From Brevibacterium sp. ZH18 (GTDB lineage: Bacteria; Actinomycetota; Actinomycetes; Actinomycetales; Brevibacteriaceae), in assembly GCF_022748595.1 (NCBI RefSeq), contig NZ_JALDSX010000039.1, positions 1 to 33,316 of the forward strand: a stretch of DNA of 33,316 bases, in the 5' to 3' direction. Numbering within the stretch: the stretch's first letter is position 1; each line of letters begins with the position of its first letter. The notes below the pieces were generated by a model. The model saw only the letters and a program-made list of their open reading frames with translations, made no database searches and was not told the DNA's origin. Positions 23,831-32,525 of this stretch are shown here, one piece after another. A program made the translations under genes and the position numbers.

Positions 23831-25615
23831 GTGCTGCGAAGCCACGAAACCGGAAGCCTGCGAGCCTCACATGCAGGACAAACCGTCACCCTCACCGGGT
23901 GGGTCGACCGTCGTCGCGATCACGGAGGTGTCGCCTTCATCGATCTGCGTGATGCTTCGGGAATCGTCCAGGTCGTGGTCCGGGAGGACGACGCGCATTC
24001 GCTGCGCAATGAAACTGTGGTCAAGGTCACCGGTACCGTCTCCCCACGTCCCGAGGGCAACACGAACCCCAACCTGCCCACCGGCGACATCGAAATCGTC
24101 GATACCGCCGTCGAGATCCTCAGCCCTGCCGAGGCGCTGCCGTTCCAGGTCTCCGACCACGCTGAGGACGCCGGCACTGTGGGCGAGGAGACCCGCCTGC
24201 GCTACCGCTACCTCGACCTGCGTCGCTCCGGACCGGCCAAGATCATGCGTCTGCGCTCGGCCGCGAACAAGGCTGCCCGCACGGTTCTCGACGAGCAGGA
24301 GTTCCTCGAGATTGAGACCCCGACCCTGACCCGGTCCACCCCTGAAGGTGCCCGCGACTTCCTCGTCCCGGCACGCCTGCAGCCGGGTTCCTGGTACGCC
24401 CTGCCGCAGTCACCGCAGCTGTTCAAGCAGCTTCTGCAGGTAGCCGGCATGGAACGCTACTACCAGCTGGCACGCTGCTACCGTGACGAGGACTTCCGCG
24501 CGGACCGTCAGCCCGAGTTCACCCAGCTCGACATCGAAGCCTCCTTCGTTGAGCAGGAAGACATCATCGAGCTTGCCGAGAAGATCCTCGTGGCTCTGTG
24601 GAAGCTCATCGGACACGAGATCACCACACCAATCCCGCACATCACCTACGCCGAGGCGATGGAGCGCTACGGCAGCGACAAGCCCGACCTTCGCTTCGAG
24701 CTCGAACTGCACAACCTCACCGAATTCTTCCAGGACACCCCGTTCCGGGTCTTCCAGTCCGACTATGTCGGCTCGGTCGTCTACCCCGGTGGCGGTTCTC
24801 TGCCCCGTCGTCAGCTCGACGCCTGGCAGGACTGGGCCAAGCAGCGCGGCGCCAAAGGCCTGGCCTATGTGCTCGTGGCCGAAGACGGCACCCTGACCGG
24901 ACCCGTGGCCAAGAACATCTCCGATGAGGAGAAGGCCGGACTCGTCGAAGCCGCAGGAGCCAACCCCGGCGACGCGATCTTCTTCGCCGCCGGTGATCCT
25001 TCGAGTTCGCGTGCCCTCCTCGGTGCCGCCCGCAACGAGATCGCTGAGCGCACCGGTCTGATCAAGGATGGCGACTGGGCCTTCGTGTGGGTTGTCGACG
25101 CACCGCTCTTCGAATCGGCTGCAGCCGCTCAGGCAGCAGGCGACGTCGCCGTCGGCGAGGGCAAGTGGACAGCCGTCCACCACGCCTTCACCGCTCCGAA
25201 GCCCGAGTTCCTCGACACCCTGGAATCCGATCCCGGCGCTGCCCTGGCCTACGCCTACGACATCGTCTGCAACGGCAATGAGATCGGCGGCGGCTCGATC
25301 CGCATCCACCGCAAGGACGTCCAGGAACGCGTATTCCGCATCATGGGCATCTCCGAGGAAGACGCACAGGAGAAGTTCGGCTTCCTCCTCGAAGCGTTCA
25401 AGTTCGGCGCACCCCCGCACGGAGGCATCGCCTTCGGCTGGGACCGCATCGTGTCCCTGCTCGCCGGTGTCGATTCGATCCGCGAAGTCATCGCGTTCCC
25501 GAAGACGGGTGCCGGATACGATCCGCTGACCCAGGCTCCCGCACCGATCACCGATGCACAGCGTGCCGAGGCCGGCGTGGACTTCGAACCGGAAGACGAC
25601 GACGCTGAGGCCTGA
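23831..25615 (+). CDS. aspS: Aspartyl-tRNA synthetase
   Basis: A 594-residue bacterial-type AspRS. The N-terminal OB anticodon-binding domain starts [23 protein letters not shown]. Class II motif 2 is [22 protein letters not shown], the bacterial GAD insertion spans roughly 290-420, and motif 3 is [10 protein letters not shown], followed by [20 protein letters not shown]. The GTG start at 23831 has AAAGGAG ending eight bases before. Whether it is discriminating or also charges tRNA-Asn cannot be decided here. The stop overlaps rarA (TGATG). Confidence 0.97.
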   Translation: MLRSHETGSLRASHAGQTVTLTGWVDRRRDHGGVAFIDLRDASGIVQVVVREDDAHSLRNETVVKVTGTVSPRPEGNTNPNLPTGDIEIVDTAVEILSPAEALPFQVSDHAEDAGTVGEETRLRYRYLDLRRSGPAKIMRLRSAANKAARTVLDEQEFLEIETPTLTRSTPEGARDFLVPARLQPGSWYALPQSPQLFKQLLQVAGMERYYQLARCYRDEDFRADRQPEFTQLDIEASFVEQEDIIELAEKILVALWKLIGHEITTPIPHITYAEAMERYGSDKPDLRFELELHNLTEFFQDTPFRVFQSDYVGSVVYPGGGSLPRRQLDAWQDWAKQRGAKGLAYVLVAEDGTLTGPVAKNISDEEKAGLVEAAGANPGDAIFFAAGDPSSSRALLGAARNEIAERTGLIKDGDWAFVWVVDAPLFESAAAAQAAGDVAVGEGKWTAVHHAFTAPKPEFLDTLESDPGAALAYAYDIVCNGNEIGGGSIRIHRKDVQERVFRIMGISEEDAQEKFGFLLEAFKFGAPPHGGIAFGWDRIVSLLAGVDSIREVIAFPKTGAGYDPLTQAPAPITDAQRAEAGVDFEPEDDDAEA

Positions 25616-27189
25616 TGACCGACGGTCCTGACCTCTTCTCCTCCGACAGCCCGGACCAGGGTTCTCCTGGTCCGGGCGTCGGCGGTTCTTCACCCGAGCG
25701 GGCACTCGATCCGCTCGCTGTGCGGATGCGTCCGCGCACCATCACCGAGGTGGTCGGTCAAGAACATCTGACGTTCCCCGGTTCTCCCCTCGTCCAACTC
25801 GTCGAAGCCAGCGGGGGAGACCGGGCTGGAGCCTCCTCGGTGATCCTGTGGGGTCCTCCCGGAGTCGGCAAGACGACTCTGGCCCATGTCATCTCCCACG
25901 CACCGGGCCGCACCTTCGTCGAGATGTCCGCGATCACAGCCGGCGTCAAAGACGTGCGACAGGTGATCGAGAACGCCAGGCGCGAGCGCGACATGTATCA
26001 GCGCACGACTGTGCTGTTCCTCGACGAGATCCACCGGTTCTCGAAAGCGCAGCAGGACGCTCTGCTGCCGGCTGTGGAGAACCGGCTCGTCGTGCTCGTG
26101 GCCGCGACGACCGAGAACCCGTCGTTCTCCGTGATCTCCCCGCTGCTGTCGCGGTCACTGCTGCTGACGCTGCGCCCCCTCGACGACGCAGCAGTCGCGA
26201 AGCTGCTTGATCGTGCTGTCACCAGTGAACGCGGCCTGGCCGGTCAGTTCGAACTGGCGCCCGATGCTAAGGACTTCATCGTCCGCATCGCCGGGGCCGA
26301 TGCTCGCCGCTCGCTGACCATTCTCGAAGCAGCTGCGGGAATCGCCGCCGCCCAAGCCGAATTCGCTGAGTCGGCTGGGACTGACGGGGCAGACGGGACT
26401 GACAGGACAGCCGCGGCTGCGGAGGAGTCCGATGAGGAGTCGGCTGACAGTGCTTCTGCAGCAACCTTGGAGCCCGAGGCGGAGGAGTCCGATGAGGCCG
26501 CGGGTGATTCGAACGACGGTGGAGAGTCGGCGGCTGACGATTCAGACAGTCGCCCGATCCTCATCACCGAGGCTGCCTGCGCGGAGGCGAGCTCCGAGAC
26601 CGTTCTGCGCTACGACAAGAACGGCGACCAGCACTACGACGTGGTCTCCGCATTCATCAAGTCCATCCGCGGCTCTGACGTCGACGCCGCACTCCACTAC
26701 CTGGCCCGGATGATCGTTGCAGGGGAGGACCCGCGATTCATCGCCCGGCGCGTCGTCATCTCAGCGGCCGAGGACATCGGCATGGCCGATCCCCAAGCCC
26801 TGCCGATCGCCGTCGCCGCATCTACGGCGGTCCAGAACATCGGCATGCCCGAAGGCCGGATACCCCTCGCCGAGGCGGTCACCTACCTGGCACTGGCACC
26901 GAAGTCCAACCGGTCCTACCTCGCCTTGGACGCCGCGATCGCCGATGTCAAGAACGGCCTGGCCGGTCATGTGCCGATGCATCTTCGCGATGCCCACTAC
27001 CCTGGTGCCAAAGAGCTCGGACACGGCCAGGGGTATAAGTATTCCCACGACCATCCGCACGGTGTCGCAGCACAGGACTACCTGCCCGAGACCTTGTCCG
27101 GCAAACGTTACTACGAGCCGACCGCCAACGGGCTCGAACGCACATTGGGTGAGCGTCTCGAGAGTCTGCGCCGACTTCTGCGCCCCTGA
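25615..27189 (+). CDS. rarA: Replication-associated recombination protein RarA (MgsA)
   Basis: AAA+ ATPase of the RarA/MgsA/WRNIP1 family, acting at stalled replication forks. Walker A is GPPGVGKTT (residues 80-88), Walker B with the family signature is [21 protein letters not shown], and sensor 1 is [18 protein letters not shown]. The tetramerisation domain runs from ~330 to the end ([25 protein letters not shown]). At 524 residues it is longer than the usual ~440 because of an acidic Ser/Glu/Asp/Ala insert at ~248-312. The aspS-rarA overlap matches actinobacterial synteny. Confidence 0.96.
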   Translation: MTDGPDLFSSDSPDQGSPGPGVGGSSPERALDPLAVRMRPRTITEVVGQEHLTFPGSPLVQLVEASGGDRAGASSVILWGPPGVGKTTLAHVISHAPGRTFVEMSAITAGVKDVRQVIENARRERDMYQRTTVLFLDEIHRFSKAQQDALLPAVENRLVVLVAATTENPSFSVISPLLSRSLLLTLRPLDDAAVAKLLDRAVTSERGLAGQFELAPDAKDFIVRIAGADARRSLTILEAAAGIAAAQAEFAESAGTDGADGTDRTAAAAEESDEESADSASAATLEPEAEESDEAAGDSNDGGESAADDSDSRPILITEAACAEASSETVLRYDKNGDQHYDVVSAFIKSIRGSDVDAALHYLARMIVAGEDPRFIARRVVISAAEDIGMADPQALPIAVAASTAVQNIGMPEGRIPLAEAVTYLALAPKSNRSYLALDAAIADVKNGLAGHVPMHLRDAHYPGAKELGHGQGYKYSHDHPHGVAAQDYLPETLSGKRYYEPTANGLERTLGERLESLRRLLRP

Positions 27190-27295
27190 CCGGTCACTAC
27201 TCCGATGCCGACTGACACTGTAGTTTGGTATCAGGACGAACGAGTGAGGCAGCCGCTGTCGGCTGTGCGCACCGCGAGTGCGAAGGAGGACCGCC

Positions 27296-27658
27296 GTGCA
27301 GGAGATCATCGTCACCATCGCGGTTGCCCTTGCGCTCGGACTGGTCGCTCATGAGCTTCGGATTCCAGCCCTGGTGGGCTTCCTCGGTGCCGGCTTCCTC
27401 CTCCACCTCCTCGGCTTCTCAGCCTTCGACGGCCTCGAACAGGTCTCCGACATCGGTGTGGTCCTTCTCCTCTTCACCATCGGGCTGAAGTTCGACCTGC
27501 GCTCCCTGCTCCAACCCGAGGCCTACGGCACCGCTGCGCTCCACATGCTCACCAGTGTCCTCGTGGGAGCTGGCACGATCGGCTGCGCCGCAGTCATCGG
27601 GGTCGTGTCCCTCGACGGCGGTCTGGGGACCGTGGGGCTGCTCGGGTTCGCGCTGTGA
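27296..27658 (+). pseudogene. 5' fragment of a CPA2 (Kef-type) cation/proton antiporter
   Basis: The first 120 codons of a Na+/H+ exchanger-family antiporter are present: PALVGFLGAGFLLHLLGFSAF, then DIGVVLLLFTIGLKFDLRSL, the usual start of TM1-4. A complete protein has 500 or more residues, and the family normally continues from GLLGFAL into SFSSTV. Here a TGA follows directly at 27656. GTG 27296 has an excellent GAAGGAGGA upstream, so the gene was once functional. The break coincides with the start of AT-richer DNA and of element-like repeats, so it was most likely interrupted by insertion. The 3' part is not in the window. Confidence 0.85.
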
Positions 27659-27702
27659 GCTTCAACGATAAGTGGCGGTCTTATGACAACACTCAGTGGC
27701 GG
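27654..27702 (+). mobile_element. Probable terminal region of an insertion element (IS21-like?)
   Basis: TGTGAGCTTCAAC begins exactly where the antiporter homology stops. Two 16-base repeats, CAACGATAAGTGGCGG (27663-27678) and CAACACTCAGTGGCGG (27687-27702), lie 24 bases apart. Multiple internal repeats near a TG-starting end are typical of IS21-family termini. No IS21 transposase is seen nearby, so this is an end or remnant only; the family call is tentative. Confidence 0.4.
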
Positions 27703-27834
27703 GGCGAATCTCATTGACTACGTGTTTGAGCTCCAGCCACAGGCCGTCTCATATGAGATGGGTTTTGAGACGGTCAAGTTTCGAGACACTGCTCCCTGGC
27801 CTCCGTCCGTGGAGTTAACTTCCATTCTTTGCAC

Positions 27835-28893
27835 CTACATCGGCTTTTTCCCTATAGGTGGATGGTGCAACAACGCCTGGTACTTCTCGGGGGTATCTAA
27901 GGCTTCGGCCATCCGCTCCACGAGTTTCGGCCGGTAGACAAACTGCTTGAAGGCAGGCGAGTAGAGGCAGAAGCTATCCGACTTCGGCAACTGTTCTTTG
28001 TCTCCGCTCTTCGCTGGGCCAATCTGCCAGGATTTTCGAACAACCGTGAAGTCATGGACACTAAACTTGAATGCGATACGCCTCTCCACGGCCGCCGCAG
28101 CCGCTTTGGGGAGCATTTCGTTACCGTGGATCGCTTCGCGGTACTTCTCCGCTACAATCACACTTCCATCTTTCCCGAGCAGTGCCCGAAGCTCTTCCTC
28201 GCTCAGCTCGTCCTGGCGAACGAAGTTGAGCGCAAGGTCCGCCTCCGTCTTCGGCCCCTTCATTGGAAGTAACAGGAGTCGGTAAGCAAATCGCTCATCG
28301 CGTCGGACATCCTCTGGCAAACCTACTTGGAACTCAGCAATGAAATTCGAAACAGTATTGGGCAGCCCACGCCGGAGATTGCGCTGCTCCTCATATCTCG
28401 ATGGACTGAGAGACTGTACGAATACGGGAAACTTCAGTTCTGAGCCCAACGTTTCGCCGGCACCGAACCTCCGCACTAGCTCAGCCTCAAAATTGATGAT
28501 GCATGCGTGCGCTTCGGCCGCAGTCGCCACCAATACAGCATCTTGGAAGCGGTGCTCGACGTGGTTCCGCAGTCCGACGAAGAACTCAACGTTCACTTTG
28601 ATCGGGTCGCTGTCCTTAAACTCGTGCTTCAGGCACTGGCTTAAATCCCATGTCTTCTTCGAGCCATCTGGGTTACGTTTGAAGAGGCGTCGACCACCCG
28701 ACTCGCGATAGAAAATCTCGACTTTGCGGCGCATGCGGTCGGCGTGAAGTAGATTCTGCCAGGCGAGGTGGATGTGGACGATGAAGTCGCTGAAACTTCG
28801 CCGATCACCGGGTCGGTTGTAGAAGTCGATCGCAACGAGAGCCTGTCGCCGGGCCTCATCCAGAGTGTGTCTCCATGCGGGCGGCCGTGGCAT
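27835..28893 (-). CDS. DUF3644 HEPN-type protein, putative defence RNase
   Basis: A 352-residue protein whose N-terminal ~120 residues match the DUF3644 pattern: ARRQALVAIDFYNRPGDRRSFSDFIVHIHLAWQNLLHA, then DPIKVNVEFFVGLRNHVEHRF. DUF3644 has been grouped with the HEPN superfamily, and the R-x4-H ribonuclease motif is intact as R109-NHVE-H114. The C-terminal two thirds are unrecognised. It starts five bases after the Shedu stop, with AAGGAG (on the minus strand) about 11 bases before its ATG, so the two genes form an operon. Known HEPN proteins in such settings are toxins that cut RNA on infection; that role here is inference. Base composition is lower in GC than the housekeeping genes. Confidence 0.82.
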   Translation of the reverse strand: MPRPPAWRHTLDEARRQALVAIDFYNRPGDRRSFSDFIVHIHLAWQNLLHADRMRRKVEIFYRESGGRRLFKRNPDGSKKTWDLSQCLKHEFKDSDPIKVNVEFFVGLRNHVEHRFQDAVLVATAAEAHACIINFEAELVRRFGAGETLGSELKFPVFVQSLSPSRYEEQRNLRRGLPNTVSNFIAEFQVGLPEDVRRDERFAYRLLLLPMKGPKTEADLALNFVRQDELSEEELRALLGKDGSVIVAEKYREAIHGNEMLPKAAAAAVERRIAFKFSVHDFTVVRKSWQIGPAKSGDKEQLPKSDSFCLYSPAFKQFVYRPKLVERMAEALDTPEKYQALLHHPPIGKKPM

Positions 28894-28898
28894 CTCGG

Positions 28899-30302
28899 TC
28901 AGATCTCCTTGGTCGACGGCGTTGTCGGTGCGAAGAAGTTGCGCAAGAGTTGGAGGTGTTCGAGGATCTCGTCGTAGGTCACGATCGTTACGTTGCGGGA
29001 GTTAGCGCGGTATAGTTCGAATGATTTCTGTCGTTGGGGCTCACTTGACGAGGGGGTGCGTCCAGCAACGACGAAGCAAGAGATCGCATAGGATTCTAGA
29101 TCCCATTGACGCGAACTTTCTTTCAGGCCCGTGAGGTTCTTCGTCAAGCTGTAGGCCTGGTCGAGCACTTGTGTAACCGCACGGTTGAGTTCTGTCGATG
29201 GGCCAAACACACCTCCCCGGAACTCACGGTTGTCGATTATTTGTGTCGTTGGCCGCTTAATCTCGACAAGAGCGACGTTGTTCGTGAGCGAGTTCTTGAA
29301 CAAGTAGTCAGCAATTTTGTCGCCATTCCCTGCTAGGCCGCGGCCGCCTACCCTTGCTTCGGACTGAACACTGACCATCGGGGCGCCGAAGACTTGCTGT
29401 AATGCGAATGCGTTATCGTCGAAGAATCTCTGCCAATAGGGTTCCGTCTCGTCACGATTCAAGGAATCCGAGTACACGTCGATAAGACGGTCAAGGTTGA
29501 CAAGCTCAATATCACGCTTGAGCTGCTGGAACTTCTGGGGCGTGCTTTCTGCGATCACTGCCGACTCAGATGCAATCACCTTGACCAGAGCGTCGCGTTC
29601 AATATTGCTCAGTTTGTCGACACCATCAGCTGCCATTGCGATTACACGAGAGTCAGGGTGTCTTCCGAGTGAGTATTCTGTGGCGGGGAGACCTAACGTA
29701 CTGGCGAGGTTGTTGTTGACGAAAACGTCTTTTACCCGACTAGAGGCTCGGTTGCCTCGGCTGTTGATTCTCGTGATCTCTGTCCAGATTGCTGAGAATC
29801 TCTCAACGCCAAGCCTGAATGTTGTGCCATCGACAGTGGAGCTATTTCCGTCGGTGAAGATTATCTCATCGCAGGCAGTGTTTTCCTCGATCAGCCTGAT
29901 GAGTCGGTTGCAGTCTTTAAGTAGCCCCAGGCCGTAGGCGAAATCCTTCACGAATCCGGGTGATAGCGTCTCAAGGATTGCCTCAACGTCAGGTGCCCCG
30001 AGGTATTGTCGCAACGAGGAAGTTTCAACGGTGATTGTATGCACTTGCTCGTACTTTGGCCTGAGATAGCGGATGTGAGTCGGGATGGTGTAGATGGGGT
30101 GTATCTTCAGGACGCCGGCCTCGGTGTCGAGCTCGATGAGCTTCACACCGCCGGCTAAACGTTGTTGCGCAGTCGATTTTTCGGGTGGTGGTTCGGTCGG
30201 GACGAAGAAGGCTTCGACTCGACTGCTTGTACCGACCTTGCGGACGTCAAGACTACCAATGTTCGTTTGATCGTTTCCGAATCGAGCCATCGTAGGAATC
30301 AT
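28899..30302 (-). CDS. sduA: Shedu-family anti-phage nuclease SduA (DUF4263)
   Basis: A 467-residue Shedu protein. The C-terminal PD-(D/E)xK nuclease domain is clear: PYWQRFFDDNAFALQQVFG, then D332 in KIADYLFKN, E347 and K349 in VALVEIKRP, and Q378 in the helix after FRGGVFGPSTELNRAVTQVLDQ; it closes with SFELYRANSRNVTIVTYDEILEHLQLL. Residues 1-~265 are an unrecognised N-terminal region, the variable sensor part of the family. ATG 30302 overlaps the stop of an upstream gene remnant (ATGA); ATG 30290 is an alternative start. Shedu is an established single-gene phage defence; pairing with a HEPN gene is noted as a finding. Confidence 0.9.
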   Translation of the reverse strand: MIPTMARFGNDQTNIGSLDVRKVGTSSRVEAFFVPTEPPPEKSTAQQRLAGGVKLIELDTEAGVLKIHPIYTIPTHIRYLRPKYEQVHTITVETSSLRQYLGAPDVEAILETLSPGFVKDFAYGLGLLKDCNRLIRLIEENTACDEIIFTDGNSSTVDGTTFRLGVERFSAIWTEITRINSRGNRASSRVKDVFVNNNLASTLGLPATEYSLGRHPDSRVIAMAADGVDKLSNIERDALVKVIASESAVIAESTPQKFQQLKRDIELVNLDRLIDVYSDSLNRDETEPYWQRFFDDNAFALQQVFGAPMVSVQSEARVGGRGLAGNGDKIADYLFKNSLTNNVALVEIKRPTTQIIDNREFRGGVFGPSTELNRAVTQVLDQAYSLTKNLTGLKESSRQWDLESYAISCFVVAGRTPSSSEPQRQKSFELYRANSRNVTIVTYDEILEHLQLLRNFFAPTTPSTKEI

Positions 30303-30602
30303 TCCTTCTCGGAGCGGGTGCTGGGGTCGAACTGAGCCCACAGTTCCCGAGACGGGAGCGGTAGCTCGTCCAGGTCTGCGTCGTAGTAGGGCGCGGGTTT
30401 TGAGCCGACAGCGATCGTGAAGCGTGCCACTTTCGAGCCAGGGATAGCCTGGGTAAGGCCATGGTTGGAATCGTCACGTTGGAGAACCCCGACCGTGCTG
30501 GTGCCGACGGGATCGGTGGCGGTCAGCGTGACGTTCCGATCTGGCAAGAGGCCACGAGAGCGCCGACCCGTACGCTGCGTCGCCTGCCGCACGGTTATAT
30601 GT
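30299..30602 (-). pseudogene. 3' remnant of an unidentified gene upstream of sduA
   Basis: About 100 codons remain open and end in PLPSRELWAQFDPSTRSEKE, then a TGA that overlaps the sduA start. The frame runs further upstream, but from 30603 it reads through a sequence resembling an ISL3 element end, so the true 5' part has probably been lost. The remaining residues (VTLTATDPVGTSTVGVLQRD, then SKVARFTIAVG) look beta-rich, and I recognise no family. The tight coupling suggests it once belonged to the same operon as sduA. Confidence 0.5.
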
Positions 30603-30651
30603 GGCTCTTCGTAAACGAGAGTGTAGGTCGGTGATTCCAGATCACGGCGCA
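30603..30651 (+). mobile_element. Solitary ISL3-like element end
   Basis: GGCTCTTCGTAAACGAGAGT and the following bases match the left end of the ISL3 element at 32402-32450 at roughly four positions in five, then similarity stops. No transposase frame follows, so this is a relic of a different ISL3 member or a solo end. Confidence 0.6.
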
Positions 30652-30767
30652 CCCGAGCGCCTCGGGTTCGATGGGGATGTTCGTGCGTTTGCATGACCGG
30701 CGGTGCTCTACGCTGGGAGCGTGGTTGCAGTCGGATGATGTGTGGTGGGAGCGACGAGCGGAATAGT

Positions 30768-30800
30768 CGGCGGTCCCGTCCGCAAAAGACGGAACCGCCG
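30768..30800. terminator. Strong hairpin downstream of the minus-strand small gene
   Basis: Arms 30768-30780 and 30788-30800 pair over 13 positions with one mismatch, around a CGCAAAA loop. It lies 40 bases past the stop of the 30840-31184 gene on the minus strand. The U-run after it is poor. Confidence 0.5.
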
Positions 30801-30839
30801 AGAGCAATTGACTCATGCATCCTGTTCGCTGTCGAGCAG

Positions 30840-31184
30840 TTAACCGTGTAGGAAGATCGACGCTTCAGAGTAGCCGGTGTCACGAACTTCGCCCGGCTTC
30901 AGATCTGGGCGGTGGTCATAACTCGCAATCTGTATGCTGTCTTTCTGTTCTGCAGAAGCGACTACTGCGAATATTTCGACTAGCCGAGGCTCAGGAATTT
31001 GCCCGCGCTTCGCCCACGCGATGACCTCGTCGAGAGTTGCAACTGAAGTTTCGTATACGGCGACCGAAGTGAGATCCTGTGGATCGTTTTCGTCGCCATG
31101 CCAGAACGAAACGCGAAATGTGTCAGCAGTGGCTTCACGATCGATATCTCGCTCGTCAATCAGGTGAAAGACTTCGTCGTCCAT
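30840..31184 (-). CDS. Small hypothetical protein in the defence island
   Basis: A 114-residue acidic protein, not recognised. It has no signal peptide or membrane segment; its pattern (FRVSFWHGDENDP, VAVYETSVATLDEVIAWAKR, RLVEIFAVVASAEQKDSIQIAS) suggests an alternating alpha/beta fold. GAGG lies a few bases before the ATG. A TAGACT on the minus strand (31239-31244) could be its -10. Whether it belongs with the Shedu genes is unclear; the ISL3 relic lies between them. Confidence 0.6.
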   Translation of the reverse strand: MDDEVFHLIDERDIDREATADTFRVSFWHGDENDPQDLTSVAVYETSVATLDEVIAWAKRGQIPEPRLVEIFAVVASAEQKDSIQIASYDHRPDLKPGEVRDTGYSEASIFLHG

Positions 31185-31334
31185 GGGGACCTCGCAGTTC
31201 GTTTAGCCTGTCGATCTTTGATTTGCTTGGTAGATTGCAGTCTAAATCTTCTTCCAGACGGTCTTTGAGTTTGATCCTGTTCGCTTTCCCGAGAGTGAAG
31301 GATGACTGTTGATGATCAGTGTGCTGGTGGCGTT

Positions 31335-31913
31335 TCAGTATCCGGTGCCGCGTCCACCGTTGTAACCAGTCTTGGGCGTGTAGTAAGGGTTGGAGAACCC
31401 GATGTTTGCCTTGACCGTAATGTTTGCGTCGCTCTTTGCCCGGCTCTGTGCTTTGCCGGCTTTCCCGCCGTTCTTCGAAGCTGGGTACAGGCTAAGAAGA
31501 CCGCGGACTCGTAGCTTCACGGTCGTGCTGACTCCTTTCGATTCGCACTTATACCGGGACTTGTATATCGCGCCACCTGCCCCTTTGGAATAGTGAGGGT
31601 TGTCCACACGTGCAGTGCACTTGACGTACCGCGAGTTCGCCTCTTCTGCGGCTTCGGCGGACCTCGAGGCGACTGGATCGCCAATCGTAACAGTTGTGTC
31701 CACGTACTCGGCGGTACTCGCTGCCTGTGTTTGTAGGAAGTCGTCCGAAAGTGTCAACGCGTTCGTCTCGACCGTCTGTGCCCAAGCCTCGTACTGCGCC
31801 ATGACAACACTGTCGACCTCCGACTCTTCCTCCTCGGCAGCTACAGGCGATGCCGCGCCGGCAGCTAGGACTAGTGAGAGGCAAATCGCCAGGATCTTGG
31901 AAGTATGCTTCAT
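31335..31913 (-). CDS. Secreted hypothetical protein
   Basis: A 192-residue protein with a classical signal peptide: MKHTSK, a hydrophobic core ILAICLSLVLAAGA, and an AxA-type cleavage site near ASPVAA before EEEE. The mature part has two cysteines (VKCTARVDN and SRYKCESKG) that could form a disulfide, and ends YTPKTGYNGGRGTGY. I recognise no named family. I start at the internal ATG 31913, because the longer frame to 31946 would bury the signal peptide. It is on the same strand as the defence genes and is likely exported by Sec. Confidence 0.75.
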   Translation of the reverse strand: MKHTSKILAICLSLVLAAGAASPVAAEEEESEVDSVVMAQYEAWAQTVETNALTLSDDFLQTQAASTAEYVDTTVTIGDPVASRSAEAAEEANSRYVKCTARVDNPHYSKGAGGAIYKSRYKCESKGVSTTVKLRVRGLLSLYPASKNGGKAGKAQSRAKSDANITVKANIGFSNPYYTPKTGYNGGRGTGY

Positions 31914-32401
31914 TGCATTTCCCGTTCTGTTAGCTCCGCGTGGCATGCGCTAGTGCAGCCGGTCGTCGGAGTGGGTAACGTGATATTAACCGCAGAACGA
32001 AAACTTTCGATGAAGTATCGAGTAAGGCTTGATCTTGGTGTCCAAATTGTAACCTGCGACGCACTGCCCGGTACTGAAGTTTGATAGTCACTTGTTGATT
32101 CCGGCTGTGGTTGAGGCCTTGCTCCGCGAACTTCCTTAATTCGGTTGGCTCTGAGGGGAGGGGAAGGTGTGCGCGCGGAAACTAACGAGCGTGATGAGCA
32201 CCCAACCGGGAACGTCCCTGCGGTCAGGCACCTCCTTGTGAACGGGGCCGTCGCCTCGGCGCTTCGGGTCGGCAGTGCCGACACCGGCGACGAACGCTAC
32301 GAGGCGGACATAAAGATGGGTCAACATGGTGTCTTCTTCTGGGATGCGGCGATCACCGCATCCGGTGGTTGGATTTCCGTGGCTTTCCGGGCAGGTTAGG
32401 T
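31914..32401. other. Gene-free interval before the ISL3 element
   Basis: Minus-strand TAATAT (near 31982-31987) could be a -10 for the secreted protein. An eight-base inverted repeat, GGATGCGG/CCGCATCC, lies at 32342-32363. An 84-codon plus-strand frame (32145-32399) stops two bases before the element, but I see no family or ribosome binding site to support it. Confidence 0.5.
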
Positions 32402-32466
32402 GGCTCTTCCGTAAAAGAAAGTGCAGGCCGGTGATGCCCGGACACGGCGAGTCGCTGCCCGGATAG

Positions 32467-32525
32467 ACGTCGAGGTCTTCCGATGATGGAAGTTCCTACA
32501 CGGTCCATCCGAAAGACCTCGACGT
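32467..32525 (+). promoter_or_regulatory. Hairpin overlapping the transposase start codon
   Basis: ACGTCGAGGTCTT (32467-32479) and AAGACCTCGACGT (32513-32525) are perfect reverse complements. The GTG start (32524-32526) lies at the end of the 3' arm, so in a long transcript the start would be paired. Confidence 0.6.

Noticed and set aside
24410..25705. 431-codon minus-strand frame opposite aspS
   Set aside because: Antisense to all the AspRS motifs, with no recognisable domain.
27683..27937. 84-codon plus-strand frame after the antiporter break
   Set aside because: It overlaps the end of the DUF3644 gene in antisense and has no start signal or known domain.
32145..32399. 84-codon plus-strand frame before the ISL3 element
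   Set aside because: No ribosome binding site, no recognisable family, and it stops at the element border; support is too weak for a gene call.
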